A DNA stretch of 64,000 bases from Saprospiraceae bacterium (GTDB lineage: Bacteria > Bacteroidota > Bacteroidia > Chitinophagales > Saprospiraceae). The position numbers and the translations under genes are program-made. Numbering within the stretch: position 1 is the stretch's first letter; each line of letters opens with the position of its first letter. The stretch spans positions 1 to 64,000 of the forward strand of contig JAGQWX010000012.1 in NCBI GenBank assembly GCA_020436935.1, read 5' to 3'. Shown one piece after another: positions 37,311 to 46,511 of this stretch. The notes under the pieces are model-generated. The model was not told where the DNA came from, searched no databases, and was given only the letters and a program-made list of their open reading frames with translations.

Positions 37311-38093
37311 TTAAGAAACTACTTCGTTGGAAACTCTTTGTAAAAATGAACCCAAAAGCCTGTTGAACTCTTCAGGATGTTCCATCATGGCGACGTGGCC
37401 ACAGTTGTCAAATAAGTGTAGTTCTGAATTCGGAAGCAATTCATGAAACTTTTGCCCAACCCACATTGGAGTCACTTCATCATCTTTACCCCATATCAAA
37501 AGCACAGGTTGTTTGATGTCCTTTAACTTATCTTCAAGGTTATGTCTTACAGCTGATTTAGCTGTCTTAACGATCCTGATACATTTACCAAGGTCATTAA
37601 CAGTAGCAAATACCTCATCGATCAATTCCTGAGTAGCACTTTCAGGGTTGTAAAAAACCATTTCAGTCTTTGCTTTTACATATTCATACGAACCTCTCTT
37701 AGGAAAGGTGTTGCCCATAGCACTTTCAAATAAGCCGCTACTTCCTGTTAATATGATGCTGTGGACAACATCCGGATAAGTCAATGCAAGCAGCTGACAA
37801 ATATGACCGCCAAGAGAGTTACCAAGAACATGTACTTTTTCGTATCCCTTAAACTTGATAAATTGATATACATGCTCAACAAGACCATCAACGCTCAAAG
37901 ATTTAAGCGGCATTTCAAAAATAGGCAGCATAGGCACCACTACGTTCATCTCCTCATAGAAATGATCTATGATGGTTTCGAAATTACTTAATGCTCCCAT
38001 CAATCCATGCAGCAGAACCAAAGGATACTCAGTACTATCAGGCTTGCTTTCAATGAAAGAGAACTCGCCTACGTGTTGAATTTGATGTTTCAC
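37311..38093 (-). CDS. Alpha/beta-fold hydrolase
   Basis: A 260-residue hydrolase. It has the oxyanion-hole segment LLHGLMGALSNFE, the nucleophile elbow GNSLGGH (Ser near residue 92), an Asp in LIWGKDDEVTP and the final His in NCGHVAMMEHP. No signal peptide, so it is cytosolic. The start codon is GTG at 38093; its own -7 element (38113-38120) lies 20 bases upstream. The last codons stop 4 bases from parS site 2. Substrate unknown; esterase or C-C hydrolase are both possible. Confidence 0.88.
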   Translation of the reverse strand: MKHQIQHVGEFSFIESKPDSTEYPLVLLHGLMGALSNFETIIDHFYEEMNVVVPMLPIFEMPLKSLSVDGLVEHVYQFIKFKGYEKVHVLGNSLGGHICQLLALTYPDVVHSIILTGSSGLFESAMGNTFPKRGSYEYVKAKTEMVFYNPESATQELIDEVFATVNDLGKCIRIVKTAKSAVRHNLEDKLKDIKQPVLLIWGKDDEVTPMWVGQKFHELLPNSELHLFDNCGHVAMMEHPEEFNRLLGSFLQRVSNEVVS

Positions 38094-38112
38094 TTTATCC
38101 GTTATTTTAACG

Positions 38113-38120
38113 CAAAGTTA
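38113..38120 (-). promoter_or_regulatory. -7 promoter element of alpha/beta hydrolase gene
   Basis: Minus-strand TAACTTTG matches TAnnTTTG exactly, lying between the heme A synthase stop and the GTG at 38093. This supports separate transcription and the GTG start. Confidence 0.55.
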
Positions 38121-38126
38121 TAAAAA

Positions 38127-39068
38127 TTATATGTTGCCTTTTTTAACACTTACTCTATTTAAATAAATCTTATTGATTAAATCAAAACAAAGACATATCA
38201 ACAACAGAGAAAAGAGCAAGTGCATAGGTTGCATAAATGCTGGAAATCCCATATAAGAAAAACCAATTCCAATGATAAATAACAACACCACCAGAATCAA
38301 AAACCCTACAAGGTGGACTTTATATTCTAACTTTTCCTTCATATGGTACAACATATACACACATATACCAAGGATCAGCCAACTAAAAGAGCGATGGACA
38401 AAAAACAATACACCGGAAGAATCCAACCAGGTCTCTCTGGAAAGATATCCTAGTGTTTTACTCACTTCATCTATATTCTCTCTCAGTTGTATGCCAAGAA
38501 ATAATTGAACCAATAACAAAACCATTAATCCAAAAGCTGCATAGTTCAACTTCTTGTCATTATACACCAGTAATTTGCTATGCTGAATGTTGAGGATAAT
38601 CAATGGTACAAATGCCAACACCAGAGCACTGATCATATGTAAGGATATCTTGGCTACTGCAAGATTGTGATCTACAACCAATTTGCCAAGCCATCCTGAA
38701 AAACCTACTAACACAACCATCAATCCTGAAAGCACAACATACTTAGTACCAAACGCCTTTCTCTTGACCAAAGTCCAAACAAAATGGATTAAAATCAAAA
38801 CACCCAATAAAGCACCAAAAAGTCTGTTGATGTATTCTATCCAGGTATGATATACATTGAAAGTATGGTCAATATCCTGTTTGCTTAGATATTTTTCAAA
38901 ATCTGCAGGCAGATCGTCGGCAGAGGTCGGAGGAATCCAGTTGCCGAAACACTTGGGCCAATCAGGGCATCCCATACCGCTTTGAGTTGTTCTCACAACA
39001 CTTCCGGCAATAACCACCAGAAAAATAAAAACAAAGATCACTTTAGTATAAATCCTATAACTCCTCAT
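38127..39068 (-). CDS. ctaA: Heme A synthase, COX15/CtaA family
   Basis: A 313-residue integral membrane protein with about eight helices, the same size as Bacillus CtaA (306). The N-terminal RTTQSGMGCPDWPKCFG is the family signature with its paired Cys. Conserved heme-ligand His candidates lie in HTWIEYINRLFGAL, HMISALVLAF, HRSFSWLIL and MQPMHLLFSLL. It oxidises heme O to heme A for cytochrome oxidase, so the organism respires with an aa3-type or related oxidase. A -7 element (39086-39093) lies close upstream. Confidence 0.92.
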   Translation of the reverse strand: MRSYRIYTKVIFVFIFLVVIAGSVVRTTQSGMGCPDWPKCFGNWIPPTSADDLPADFEKYLSKQDIDHTFNVYHTWIEYINRLFGALLGVLILIHFVWTLVKRKAFGTKYVVLSGLMVVLVGFSGWLGKLVVDHNLAVAKISLHMISALVLAFVPLIILNIQHSKLLVYNDKKLNYAAFGLMVLLLVQLFLGIQLRENIDEVSKTLGYLSRETWLDSSGVLFFVHRSFSWLILGICVYMLYHMKEKLEYKVHLVGFLILVVLLFIIGIGFSYMGFPAFMQPMHLLFSLLLICLCFDLINKIYLNRVSVKKGNI

Positions 39069-39085
39069 TGCTCGACTGTGGATTG

Positions 39086-39093
39086 CAAATGTA
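39086..39093 (-). promoter_or_regulatory. -7 promoter element of heme A synthase gene
   Basis: Minus-strand TACATTTG matches TAnnTTTG exactly, 18 bases before the ATG at 39068. Confidence 0.45.
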
Positions 39094-39179
39094 TGAAAGC
39101 AAATTCAAAAGAAATTTTGCCATTCGCCGTCTTTATTATTGATTATATTTTTTTTTAAATTTCAAAGAACCCCATCATT

Positions 39180-39470
39180 AGATGTGTGTAAATGTGGATA
39201 TATTATTTTCCCTAAGTGCTTGTGTGTTTCGATACTAAGATTGAGTTTGACAAAAGGAATAAAACAGCCACTAGTTTACAATGAATTAACAATTTTGTCA
39301 ACATTGTTGATAAATATCAACAGAACAAAGAGAAAGAGAAAAGGATCAAATAAGCGTGCTAAAAATCATAATGAAAATTATAATATGATTTTTTTCATTT
39401 ATATGTAATCTTTATCGATGGATCATATTTATTTTTTCTAATATAATCTCCACATTGTTGGTGTTGAAAA
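39180..39470. other. AT-rich intergenic region, candidate replication origin
   Basis: The 468 bases between the divergent ctaA and dtd genes (39069-39536) contain no plausible gene. DnaA-box-like 9-mers (consensus TTATCCACA) are at 39193-39201 (one mismatch, minus), 39295-39303 (two, plus), 39305-39313 (one, minus), 39314-39322 (two, plus), 39446-39454 (two, plus) and 39462-39470 (two, minus). Those at 39305-39322 form the perfect 18-base palindrome TGTTGATAAATATCAACA. A very AT-rich stretch follows (39361-39445), as in an unwinding element. Two parS sites lie 1.9 kb away and dnaN 1.5 kb away. No experimental or skew support is available here. Confidence 0.4.
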
Positions 39471-39536
39471 CGCATTTTTCAAACCATTACAAAAGAGCTA
39501 TTTTCGTATTATAAAAAATCGTACTGTTTGTAAACT

Positions 39537-39995
39537 ATGAGAGCCGTAATACAAAGATCAAAGTCGTGTTCAATAACCATAAATGACACGGATATAAGAC
39601 CGGTAGAGGATGGATTTTTTGTCCTGCTTGGTATTGAGGAAGAAGATACAGAAGAAGACGCAGAATGGTTGGCTCAAAAAGTCATCAACATGCGGGTATT
39701 CTCTGATGAAGAAGGAAAAATGAATTTGTCTTTGGCACAGGTAGAGGGGGGTATACTCATAGTTTCCCAATTCACTCTTTTTGCATCTACCAAAAAAGGT
39801 AATAGACCCTCTTTTATACGATCAGCAAAACCTGATCGGGCAATACCGCTCTATGACTTCTTTGTTGATGAATGCAAAAAACAATATGAATTCGCTGATA
39901 AAATAAAAACCGGCGAGTTTGGTGCAGATATGAAAATACAATTTGTCAATGATGGTCCGGTCACCATCATCATAGATTCAAAAAACAAAGAGTAG
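39537..39995 (+). CDS. dtd: D-aminoacyl-tRNA deacylase
   Basis: A 152-residue protein of the DTD family, typical length about 145-150. It begins MRAVIQRSKSCSITI and carries the two active-site motifs SQFTLFA (about 77-83) and the C-terminal NDGPVT (about 139-144), whose Gly-Pro sits at the dimer active site. DTD hydrolyses D-amino acids wrongly attached to tRNA. The mazG-like gene starts one base after its stop, so they form an operon. Confidence 0.95.
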   Translation: MRAVIQRSKSCSITINDTDIRPVEDGFFVLLGIEEEDTEEDAEWLAQKVINMRVFSDEEGKMNLSLAQVEGGILIVSQFTLFASTKKGNRPSFIRSAKPDRAIPLYDFFVDECKKQYEFADKIKTGEFGADMKIQFVNDGPVTIIIDSKNKE

Positions 39996-39996
39996 T

Positions 39997-40338
39997 ATGG
40001 AAATCAATAGGTATCAGGAGATCGTCGATCAGTGGATAAAGACCGTAGGAGTGAGGTATTTTGATGTAAAGACCAATACATTGATCCTTGCTGAAGAAGT
40101 GGGAGAGTTCGCTAAGATTGTTGCCAGAACGTATGGTGAACAATCTTTTAAGACACCAACAACAGAGGAAGAAGCAAAAGAAATGTTGACAGATGAACTC
40201 TCGGATGTATTCTGGGTATTGACCTGTCTGGCAAATCAGCTGGATATCAAACTTGAAGATGCGCTGGAAAAAAATTTAGCAAAAAAGAACATTAGGGATA
40301 AGGACCGTCACAAACAGAATCCAAAGTTGAATCTCTGA
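39997..40338 (+). CDS. MazG-like nucleotide pyrophosphohydrolase
   Basis: A 113-residue single-domain all-alpha NTP pyrophosphohydrolase. The metal-binding acidic motif is split between LAEEVGEFAKIV (about 33-44) and DELSDVFWVL (about 68-77), followed by the basic KNLAKKNIRDKDRH. Such small enzymes hydrolyse dCTP, dUTP or other NTPs to monophosphates and clean the nucleotide pool. It is coupled to dtd with a one-base gap and converges on nadD. Confidence 0.88.
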   Translation: MEINRYQEIVDQWIKTVGVRYFDVKTNTLILAEEVGEFAKIVARTYGEQSFKTPTTEEEAKEMLTDELSDVFWVLTCLANQLDIKLEDALEKNLAKKNIRDKDRHKQNPKLNL

Positions 40339-40346
40339 CTCCAACA

Positions 40347-40946
40347 TTACTTTTGTTTGTATAAATGATTATCTGTAATGTAGTTGTATACAGCATCGGT
40401 CACCATATATCTGAATTCCTTCTTATCTGCAATACGCTGTCTGATGTATGAGGATGAAATGTCCAGAAGCGGTGCGTCCACAAATCTGATATTGTGTGTA
40501 CCTGCGACAAAATCAGGGAGTTCCGGAGCGTTTCCCGGTCTGTTGTAAACGATGATCTCATAATCTGAAATCAAACTTTCCCAGTTTTTCCACTTGTTGA
40601 TGCTGTGGATATTGTCACCTCCCATCACCAGGACAAATGTTTTATGTGGGTATTTTTCTCTTAAGTAGGTAAGGGTATCTATCGTGTAAGAAGGTTTGGG
40701 CAAGGCAAACTCTATATTAGAAGCTTTTATCGCAATATTTTCTCCTATTGCCATTTCCACCATGCGCAGACGATCGTAATCATTTGCCAAAGACTTTTTG
40801 TCCTTCAAGGGATTCTGCGGACTCACCACCATCCACAACTCTTCAATCTGCGCGTCGGAAATTAAATGCCCTGCAATGATGAGGTGCCCAACATGGATTG
40901 GATTGAAAGATCCAAAAAATAAACCCGTCTTTTTCTGAGCGGACAT
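40347..40946 (-). CDS. nadD: Nicotinate-nucleotide adenylyltransferase
   Basis: About 199 residues. The nucleotidyltransferase motif GSFNPIHVGH lies near the N-terminus and SSYIRQR near the C-terminus matches the ISSTxxR motif. It adenylates nicotinate mononucleotide in NAD synthesis. I place the start at the ATG at 40946; an in-frame TTG at 40955 overlaps the dnaN stop but is less likely. It follows dnaN by 5 bases and is probably cotranscribed with it. Confidence 0.92.
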   Translation of the reverse strand: MSAQKKTGLFFGSFNPIHVGHLIIAGHLISDAQIEELWMVVSPQNPLKDKKSLANDYDRLRMVEMAIGENIAIKASNIEFALPKPSYTIDTLTYLREKYPHKTFVLVMGGDNIHSINKWKNWESLISDYEIIVYNRPGNAPELPDFVAGTHNIRFVDAPLLDISSSYIRQRIADKKEFRYMVTDAVYNYITDNHLYKQK

Positions 40947-40951
40947 CAAGA

Positions 40952-42067
40952 TCAATACGTTGACAATACCGGCATAACCAGCATCATCAGGTGTTCGTTC
41001 TTGGATTGTTCTGCGGGAATCAAAATTCCTGCGCGGCTTGGAACGGATGTATTAAGAATAGCTTCTTCTGTTTCGATATTTCCCAGCATTTCGATGAATA
41101 TTTTGGCATTGAAGCCCATGCTCATCAACTCGCCATTGTATCTGCAAGCCAGCTGCTCTGTAGCCTCATTGGAAAAATCAAGGTCTTGTGCTGATAGAGT
41201 CAGGGCATTTTCACCCATGTTCAAAATGATTTGATTGGTGCTCTTATTGGCGTAAATGCTTATCCTTCTCAATGAGTTTTGTAGATCTTTCTTATTGATT
41301 ATCAGCTCATTAGGATTTTCTATAGGAATAACCGCGTTGTAATCAGGGAATTTTGCATCAATCAGGCGAGTGATTACAGTAGTACCCTCAAACTTAAAGA
41401 AAGCGTTTTTCCTATTGAAGGATACTTCCAGGTTTCCGGATTCCGGCAGAGCTACTTTCAGTAAAGACAATACCTTCTTTGGAAGAATGATGCTGTCAGT
41501 AATTTCTGAACTGATGCCAAAAAAGCTGTGTTTCACCAGTTTATGAGCATCTGTAGCAACAAAAATCAGTTTGTTGAAATCAATCTGCATCAAGACACCG
41601 GTCATGGCAAGTCGAAGTTCGTCATTGCTGGTAGCAAACATTGTTTTTGAAATGGCGCTGGCCATTTTGTTGCATTCAAAGCTAAAGTTTTCTACCGCTT
41701 CTTCTGTAGGTGGAATTGGAAAATCCTCAACACCATCTCCCGATAGGTGATATTTTCCATATGAAGACATGATGTCTATGCCATTGTTATCACCAACTGA
41801 GATGGTAATGGGTTGCTCTGGCAAAGCCTTCAGTGTTTCAAGAAGAATTTTACTTGGTATGGCAATGCTTCCTGCTTCAATCACCGACACATTGATACTG
41901 GTAATGATTGTCGTGTCCACGTTGGTAGCAGTAATGGTCAGTTTACCAGAGGCGTCGAGGTTAAATAAAAAGTCCTCAGTGACAGGAAGCACTGGATTTG
42001 TAACAATCACTGCTCCTACAACCTGCAATTTTTTTACCAGATCCTGAGACGAAACTTCGAATTTCAT
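40952..42067 (-). CDS. dnaN: DNA polymerase III sliding clamp (beta subunit)
   Basis: A 371-residue clamp with three repeated domains of about 120 residues. It begins MKFEVSSQDLVKKLQVVGAV and ends EHLMMLVMPVLST, the usual C-terminal MPM(R/V)L-type motif. The dimer encircles DNA and tethers the replicase. dnaA is not adjacent, which is common in Bacteroidota. A -7 element (42088-42095) precedes it, and nadD follows after 5 bases. It is 1.5 kb from the candidate origin. Confidence 0.96.
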   Translation of the reverse strand: MKFEVSSQDLVKKLQVVGAVIVTNPVLPVTEDFLFNLDASGKLTITATNVDTTIITSINVSVIEAGSIAIPSKILLETLKALPEQPITISVGDNNGIDIMSSYGKYHLSGDGVEDFPIPPTEEAVENFSFECNKMASAISKTMFATSNDELRLAMTGVLMQIDFNKLIFVATDAHKLVKHSFFGISSEITDSIILPKKVLSLLKVALPESGNLEVSFNRKNAFFKFEGTTVITRLIDAKFPDYNAVIPIENPNELIINKKDLQNSLRRISIYANKSTNQIILNMGENALTLSAQDLDFSNEATEQLACRYNGELMSMGFNAKIFIEMLGNIETEEAILNTSVPSRAGILIPAEQSKNEHLMMLVMPVLSTY

Positions 42068-42087
42068 ACTGCTTTTTTTATTTGCGA

Positions 42088-42095
42088 CAAAAATA
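42088..42095 (-). promoter_or_regulatory. -7 promoter element of dnaN
   Basis: Minus-strand TATTTTTG matches TAnnTTTG exactly, 20 bases before the ATG. A TTG lies 24 bases further upstream, one base beyond the usual spacing. Confidence 0.6.
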
Positions 42096-42111
42096 GAAAA
42101 AATGTCAAGAA

Positions 42112-42462
42112 TTATTTGGCAACTGGAAAGTAATTAAATGTAGCTCCCAATTCGCTAAGAATGAAAATACACACAAATTCATCGGGGTTTTTGTATGATT
42201 TCAAAAATTCATCCACTTTATCTGTAAATATGATGTTTTTAGCCACAAATTCCTCCAGTGTTGTAGCATTAATATTCCACTTACCTCCATGTTTGGGTTT
42301 TTCAATAACAGGAATTCCCATCTCCAGGTCACCTTGATGCGCCGCAAAGATGGGATAGTTGGAAATGTTTTCATCCCGTATCACTTCACCAGCCTGCTGT
42401 AATACGGGCAAATACACCTTAAATTCCTGTTCGAGGGCTAAGAATTTTTCTGTTTTAGACAT
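42112..42462 (-). CDS. Small uncharacterised cytosolic protein
   Basis: A 116-residue protein that I do not recognise. It has no signal peptide or membrane helix. It starts MSKTEKFLALEQEFKVYLPV and has an acidic, mixed alpha/beta composition, ending LSELGATFNYFPVAK. It follows the small lipoprotein gene by 6 bases and is the last gene of the lptB transcript, upstream of dnaN with 44 bases between. Coding is supported by its operon position and clean frame; function unknown. Confidence 0.65.
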   Translation of the reverse strand: MSKTEKFLALEQEFKVYLPVLQQAGEVIRDENISNYPIFAAHQGDLEMGIPVIEKPKHGGKWNINATTLEEFVAKNIIFTDKVDEFLKSYKNPDEFVCIFILSELGATFNYFPVAK

Positions 42463-42468
42463 GTGTTA

Positions 42469-42843
42469 TCAATTTATACTATCAGTATCAACTTCGTTTT
42501 TTGTTGGAGCATCTGTACTATCTTCCGGCACAGTAAGAAATGGCCGGGCCTTTAGTGTATCATTGAGTTGTATATAACCGACATAATTGGGTTTGTAAGG
42601 TCTGCCTGGAAACAAAATACCTTCTCCGACAGAAAAATTGATGTTGTTGATCATGATGCTATCTACCATTTTCTCTACATCGATCATCAAACTTTGCCTG
42701 CAGTTGAATAAACGAAGGCGTTTGTAATTCTCTCCTTCTTCATAAAGCTTTTTTTCGATCAGTCCCATGTCTATGCCTGTTTCATCCGGGAGACACGCCA
42801 CCAAGAAGAGGCAAAAACTCAGCAAAGACAATTTATTTTTCAT
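42469..42843 (-). CDS. Small lipoprotein of the lptB operon (second)
   Basis: About 124 residues from the ATG at 42843. The leader [21 protein letters not shown] has a lipobox (LVAC) with Cys17 as the lipidation site. The mature part is charged, with one further Cys, and ends in an Asp/Thr/Ser-rich tail. The first 11 bases overlap the end of the preceding lipoprotein gene, implying translational coupling. I do not recognise a family. Its place after lptB suggests, but does not show, a link with the outer membrane. Confidence 0.7.
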   Translation of the reverse strand: MKNKLSLLSFCLFLVACLPDETGIDMGLIEKKLYEEGENYKRLRLFNCRQSLMIDVEKMVDSIMINNINFSVGEGILFPGRPYKPNYVGYIQLNDTLKARPFLTVPEDSTDAPTKNEVDTDSIN

Positions 42844-43093
42844 CTTCCACCAGATTTTCAATTTCAATCAATCTGATTCTTAATAAGGAGTCGACCATAT
42901 AGTTATACATGGAGTCTCTGTTGAGAAGGCAGACGCTGTCTGTATATCTTCTGATGTCCTCAAACTGCCTGACACTCAGGCTATCAAAAATTACTCTTTC
43001 CTCGGCATTTAGCGTAGTTCTGGTTTCTTCACGGCCGCAAGAAAAATGGACAAGAAGTAATAGAAGTATGTATATGTAATTACTCTTCCTCAA
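42833..43093 (-). CDS. Small lipoprotein of the lptB operon (first)
   Basis: An 86-residue protein beginning at a TTG codon (43093), because no ATG lies before the lipobox. The hydrophobic leader [14 protein letters not shown] gives Cys19. The mature part is helical and Asp/Arg-rich ([20 protein letters not shown]). It overlaps the lptB stop by 14 bases and the next gene by 11, so translation should be coupled. No known family; it may be a lipopolysaccharide transport accessory, which is inference. Confidence 0.65.
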   Translation of the reverse strand: MRKSNYIYILLLLLVHFSCGREETRTTLNAEERVIFDSLSVRQFEDIRRYTDSVCLLNRDSMYNYMVDSLLRIRLIEIENLVEDEK

Positions 43094-43829
43094 AAGTGAT
43101 CACTTTTTTTCTCAGCTCAAAATTTTGTCCCAGGTAAACTTTTCTGACGATAGGGTCTGCTGCAAGATCTTCTGCAACGCCTTGTCGTAAAATTTTACCC
43201 TCAAACATCAGGTAGGCCCTGTCGGTGATTGACAAAGTTTCCTGCACATTGTGGTCTGTAATAAGAATGCCTATATTTTTGGTTTTGAGCTTGGCGACAA
43301 TATATTGTATGTCCTCCACAGCAATGGGGTCAATGCCTGCGAAAGGTTCGTCCAAAAGAATAAATTTTGGTTCTGAAGCCAGCGCCCTGGCTATTTCCGT
43401 CCTCCTTCTTTCACCCCCGGAAAGAGAGTCACCTGAGTTTTTTCTTACTTTATGGAGGTGGAACTCATCAATGAGGGATTCCATCTTCTCAAATCTTTCT
43501 TCTTTTTTCAAAGGCATCATTTCCAAAATGGCCATGATGTTGTCCTCAACGCTCATTTTTCTAAAAACTGAAGCCTCCTGAGGAAGATAGCCTATGCCTT
43601 TTTGAGCGCGCTTATACATTGGAAGATCTGTAATGTCGACATCATCCAGGTACACGATGCCTTCATTGGGTTTGACAAAGCCTACCATCATGTAAAAACT
43701 TGTGGTTTTACCGGCACCATTAGGCCCCAGTAAACCGACAATTTCGCCCTGGTCAACTGAAATAGATACACCATCTACTACTTTGCGCGCTCCGTATTGT
43801 TTTCTGAGATTTTCTGCCCTTAGTTTCAT
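43080..43829 (-). CDS. lptB: LPS export ABC transporter ATPase LptB
   Basis: A 249-residue ABC ATPase. Walker A GPNGAGKT is at 35-42, signature LSGGE at 136-140, Walker [12 protein letters not shown] with Asp160 and Glu161, and the switch His193. Sequence such as [20 protein letters not shown] is specific for LptB. It drives extraction of lipopolysaccharide from the inner membrane with LptF/G. The gene follows the Ig-like lipoprotein by 16 bases and overlaps a tiny lipoprotein gene by 14 bases. lptC, lptF and lptG are not nearby. Confidence 0.94.
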   Translation of the reverse strand: MKLRAENLRKQYGARKVVDGVSISVDQGEIVGLLGPNGAGKTTSFYMMVGFVKPNEGIVYLDDVDITDLPMYKRAQKGIGYLPQEASVFRKMSVEDNIMAILEMMPLKKEERFEKMESLIDEFHLHKVRKNSGDSLSGGERRRTEIARALASEPKFILLDEPFAGIDPIAVEDIQYIVAKLKTKNIGILITDHNVQETLSITDRAYLMFEGKILRQGVAEDLAADPIVRKVYLGQNFELRKKVITFEEE

Positions 43830-43845
43830 TTTGTATTGGGTATAA

Positions 43846-45489
43846 CTATTCTTTAAAATTAATGTCTGCTTCTATCGTCCAATTTTCTCTGAGTTTCTCA
43901 ATTGGGAATGTTTTGACGACTTCTGCCTGCCTGCGCAACCAGAAATCAGCCTGATCCCTTACACCGTTAAGATTTTTATCTTCAACAATCTCCAGGCGGT
44001 ATTCTCCCGGTCTCAATTTGTTAAACGTCTTTTGGGTGCTACTTATGTCTTTTATTGTGAAACTTGACACCGTATTGTTGTTTTCCATTAAATATACGAT
44101 GTACTGGCTTGTACTGTCGAGACCCGAAAGATTGACGACCAGGCCGGAAAGTTTATCCTCGCCGGGTATTTGAAATTTTAAATGGAGACTGTCTGCAAAG
44201 CTTTGACCAAAAATGTCTGTGAAAGTATTGGCAGGAGCAAAGATCCTAAACTCTCCGGCATAAAATTGGGCTGCCGGAATCTTTAAAGACAGGGTGTCAA
44301 AAAAATACTGAACTTCAGATAGCACAACTTTCGACGAATCGGTCACCGACAGTTTTGATGGATCAAATCCGCCCACCGGATGGTTGAATTGAATGCGTAT
44401 CGTATCGTTGCCGTACAAGGTATTGGAAGCCGAGACAAACCTGGGCATAAAAGCAGCAATCTTTTTAGAGGTATCGGGAACGATGACTTTAAGCGTATCG
44501 AAAGGCAAAAATATTTCAAAAGAATCTTTAGGAGCGATATCTCCCTGGTACCAAATGCTCAAACTATCTCCGGCAAAAGATGAATAGTACTTTAATTGGT
44601 TGTCTGTAAAAGAAACAGGAAAAGGCAGATCCACAGCTCTGTTGAATTTGACAACACTCTTACCAAATTGTTTGGACAATACATCAAAAACCCTCAATCT
44701 GGACAGAGGGGTTGTTAGCGTCAGGGCGATTGTTTTTGTAGAATCGAGATCTTCAGGAAAAATAAGGCTGTCTCTGTAGGCCAGCGCCTCGCTACCCTCA
44801 TTGTAAGTATAGCTGATGTTTTCGTCAGTTATGGCAAATATTCTGAAGGTGTCGCTTTTGATGTTTTCTATTTTAAAAACGCCTTCCTTGTCTGTTCTGG
44901 CAAAATAAAAAGGTTTTTCCTTTACAAATGCGCTGTCTTCAAGCTTGTCATAAAGCAAAACAGTTGCATTGGGTGCAGGCTTTAGGGTTGCCGCATCAAT
45001 GACGCTGCCCTTAATGGCGAGAGAATCGATGATTTCACCAGTGGAGAATACAAATCTAAAGTTGACCAGTTTGTTGTTTTCGTGCAGATCCTGGATGGCC
45101 TCACCAAAATTAACGGTGTACGTCGTGTTTTCTCTGATGACTTCTTTTTCATTGAAAGAGAAAAAGAGTGTTTTGCCACGGACGCTTGTTTTGGGGATAT
45201 AAGTGAGGGGCGGGGAGACAACGATCTGTTTGATTGGGTCCTTCAGGACGATAAACTCATCAAAGGTAAGAGAGAAGGCTCTGTCGGAATATAATGTTTG
45301 AAAGTTGTGCGTAGACTTTTCTTCAAGCAGTTTGGGCGGATCAACGTCTCTTGGCCCACCTTCCAGAGAACCGCTGCTGGCACAGGAGGCAAGATGGCAA
45401 ATGGCCCATAAAAAAATTAGAAACCTGATCAATCTTAGAAATTTCAAATGCAATATTAATGAATTCCTCAGTGGTGTGTTATTAAACAC
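43846..45489 (-). CDS. Ig-like domain lipoprotein
   Basis: A 547-residue exported lipoprotein. A long leader (to about residue 38) ends at the lipobox HLASCASS. Then comes [11 protein letters not shown] and a bacterial Ig-like (SbsA-type) domain of about 45-150 ([32 protein letters not shown]). A carboxypeptidase-regulatory-like fold follows (about 155-220), and further beta domains to [12 protein letters not shown]. This architecture is widespread in Bacteroidota; role unknown. The start is GTG at 45489, chosen because no ATG precedes the lipobox. It lies 16 bases upstream of lptB. Confidence 0.8.
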   Translation of the reverse strand: MFNNTPLRNSLILHLKFLRLIRFLIFLWAICHLASCASSGSLEGGPRDVDPPKLLEEKSTHNFQTLYSDRAFSLTFDEFIVLKDPIKQIVVSPPLTYIPKTSVRGKTLFFSFNEKEVIRENTTYTVNFGEAIQDLHENNKLVNFRFVFSTGEIIDSLAIKGSVIDAATLKPAPNATVLLYDKLEDSAFVKEKPFYFARTDKEGVFKIENIKSDTFRIFAITDENISYTYNEGSEALAYRDSLIFPEDLDSTKTIALTLTTPLSRLRVFDVLSKQFGKSVVKFNRAVDLPFPVSFTDNQLKYYSSFAGDSLSIWYQGDIAPKDSFEIFLPFDTLKVIVPDTSKKIAAFMPRFVSASNTLYGNDTIRIQFNHPVGGFDPSKLSVTDSSKVVLSEVQYFFDTLSLKIPAAQFYAGEFRIFAPANTFTDIFGQSFADSLHLKFQIPGEDKLSGLVVNLSGLDSTSQYIVYLMENNNTVSSFTIKDISSTQKTFNKLRPGEYRLEIVEDKNLNGVRDQADFWLRRQAEVVKTFPIEKLRENWTIEADINFKE

Positions 45490-45497
45490 AGTACATA

Positions 45498-46376
45498 CTA
45501 CTCCGGAAGTACAACGAGTGCGAGTTCTTTTCTGTACTCCGACGGGCTTTTTCCTGTGATCCGTTTGAAGTATTTGTTGAAATGCGAAAAATTGTTGAAG
45601 CCCGCTTCAAAACAAACATCAGTTATTGACATGGGGTCATCGGCCAACAATTTGCATGCATGGGCGATCCGATATTCATTGAGAAATTCTATAAAAGTTT
45701 TACCGGTTTGCTTTTTGAAAAACCGACAAAAAGAAGGCACCGTCATGCTTGTCATTTCTGCCAGTTGTTCCAGTGCGATCTCTTCCTGAAAGTTTTCCCG
45801 GACAAAAGAAAACACCTCGTCCAACCGATCAGCACCATGGGCAGACGGGCTGACCATAACACCCGACACATTGAGTACTTCCATGTCGCGGCTGGTAGCC
45901 AGAATGTTGAGGATTTTCATCACTTCAATGAGCTTTTCAAAATTGCTCATGTAAAACAGACTCTCCAGGCGTTCACCTACCTCTGATTTTGAATTCCCAA
46001 AAAATGAAATCCCGTTTTTTGAAAGTTCAAGAAATCGGCGAATGGCAATGAACTCCGGTTTCATCAAAATATTTTCGCCCAGAAAGTCTTCCCTGAAGTG
46101 GAGCACTACTTCCTTCCCATTGCCAATGAGGCGATCGCGGAACCCAAAATGTGGCAACTTACCACCAATCACCAGCAAGTCACCATTGTAATAATTAGAG
46201 ATATGATTGCCGATATGTCTTTTACCATTGCCTTCAGGAATATATACCAGTTCTATTTCCTGATGGAAGTGCCAGAAAGGCTTATGGTCTTCCACCCGGG
46301 AATCAAACTTCTTTAAAGTAAAGGAAGAACCAAAGGAGGGATCAATTCTTTCGATAAAAGCCTGTTTCTTTTTCAT
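45498..46376 (-). CDS. AraC-family transcriptional regulator
   Basis: About 292 residues from the ATG at 46376; an in-frame upstream start at 46427 would add 17 residues that do not look conserved. The N-terminal half is a cupin-type sensor (FWHFHQEIELVYIPEGNGKR; NYYNGDLLVIGGKLPH). The last 100 residues contain two helix-turn-helix motifs, with IALEQLAEMTSMTVPSFCRF and MSITDVCFEAGFNNFSHFNK. This layout fits sugar- or carbohydrate-responsive AraC regulators. Its target is unknown; no sugar operon is adjacent. Confidence 0.88.
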   Translation of the reverse strand: MKKKQAFIERIDPSFGSSFTLKKFDSRVEDHKPFWHFHQEIELVYIPEGNGKRHIGNHISNYYNGDLLVIGGKLPHFGFRDRLIGNGKEVVLHFREDFLGENILMKPEFIAIRRFLELSKNGISFFGNSKSEVGERLESLFYMSNFEKLIEVMKILNILATSRDMEVLNVSGVMVSPSAHGADRLDEVFSFVRENFQEEIALEQLAEMTSMTVPSFCRFFKKQTGKTFIEFLNEYRIAHACKLLADDPMSITDVCFEAGFNNFSHFNKYFKRITGKSPSEYRKELALVVLPE

Positions 46377-46511
46377 TGACCAGTATTTTATTCTGCTACG
46401 CAATAGCCCAAACGGACATTTTAACAAGATATTTCATAAATATATCAAAAAAGGGTAAAATAACACATAAATTGGAAAAAATTAATGAAGCACGAGCGCT
46501 CAGAATAGATG

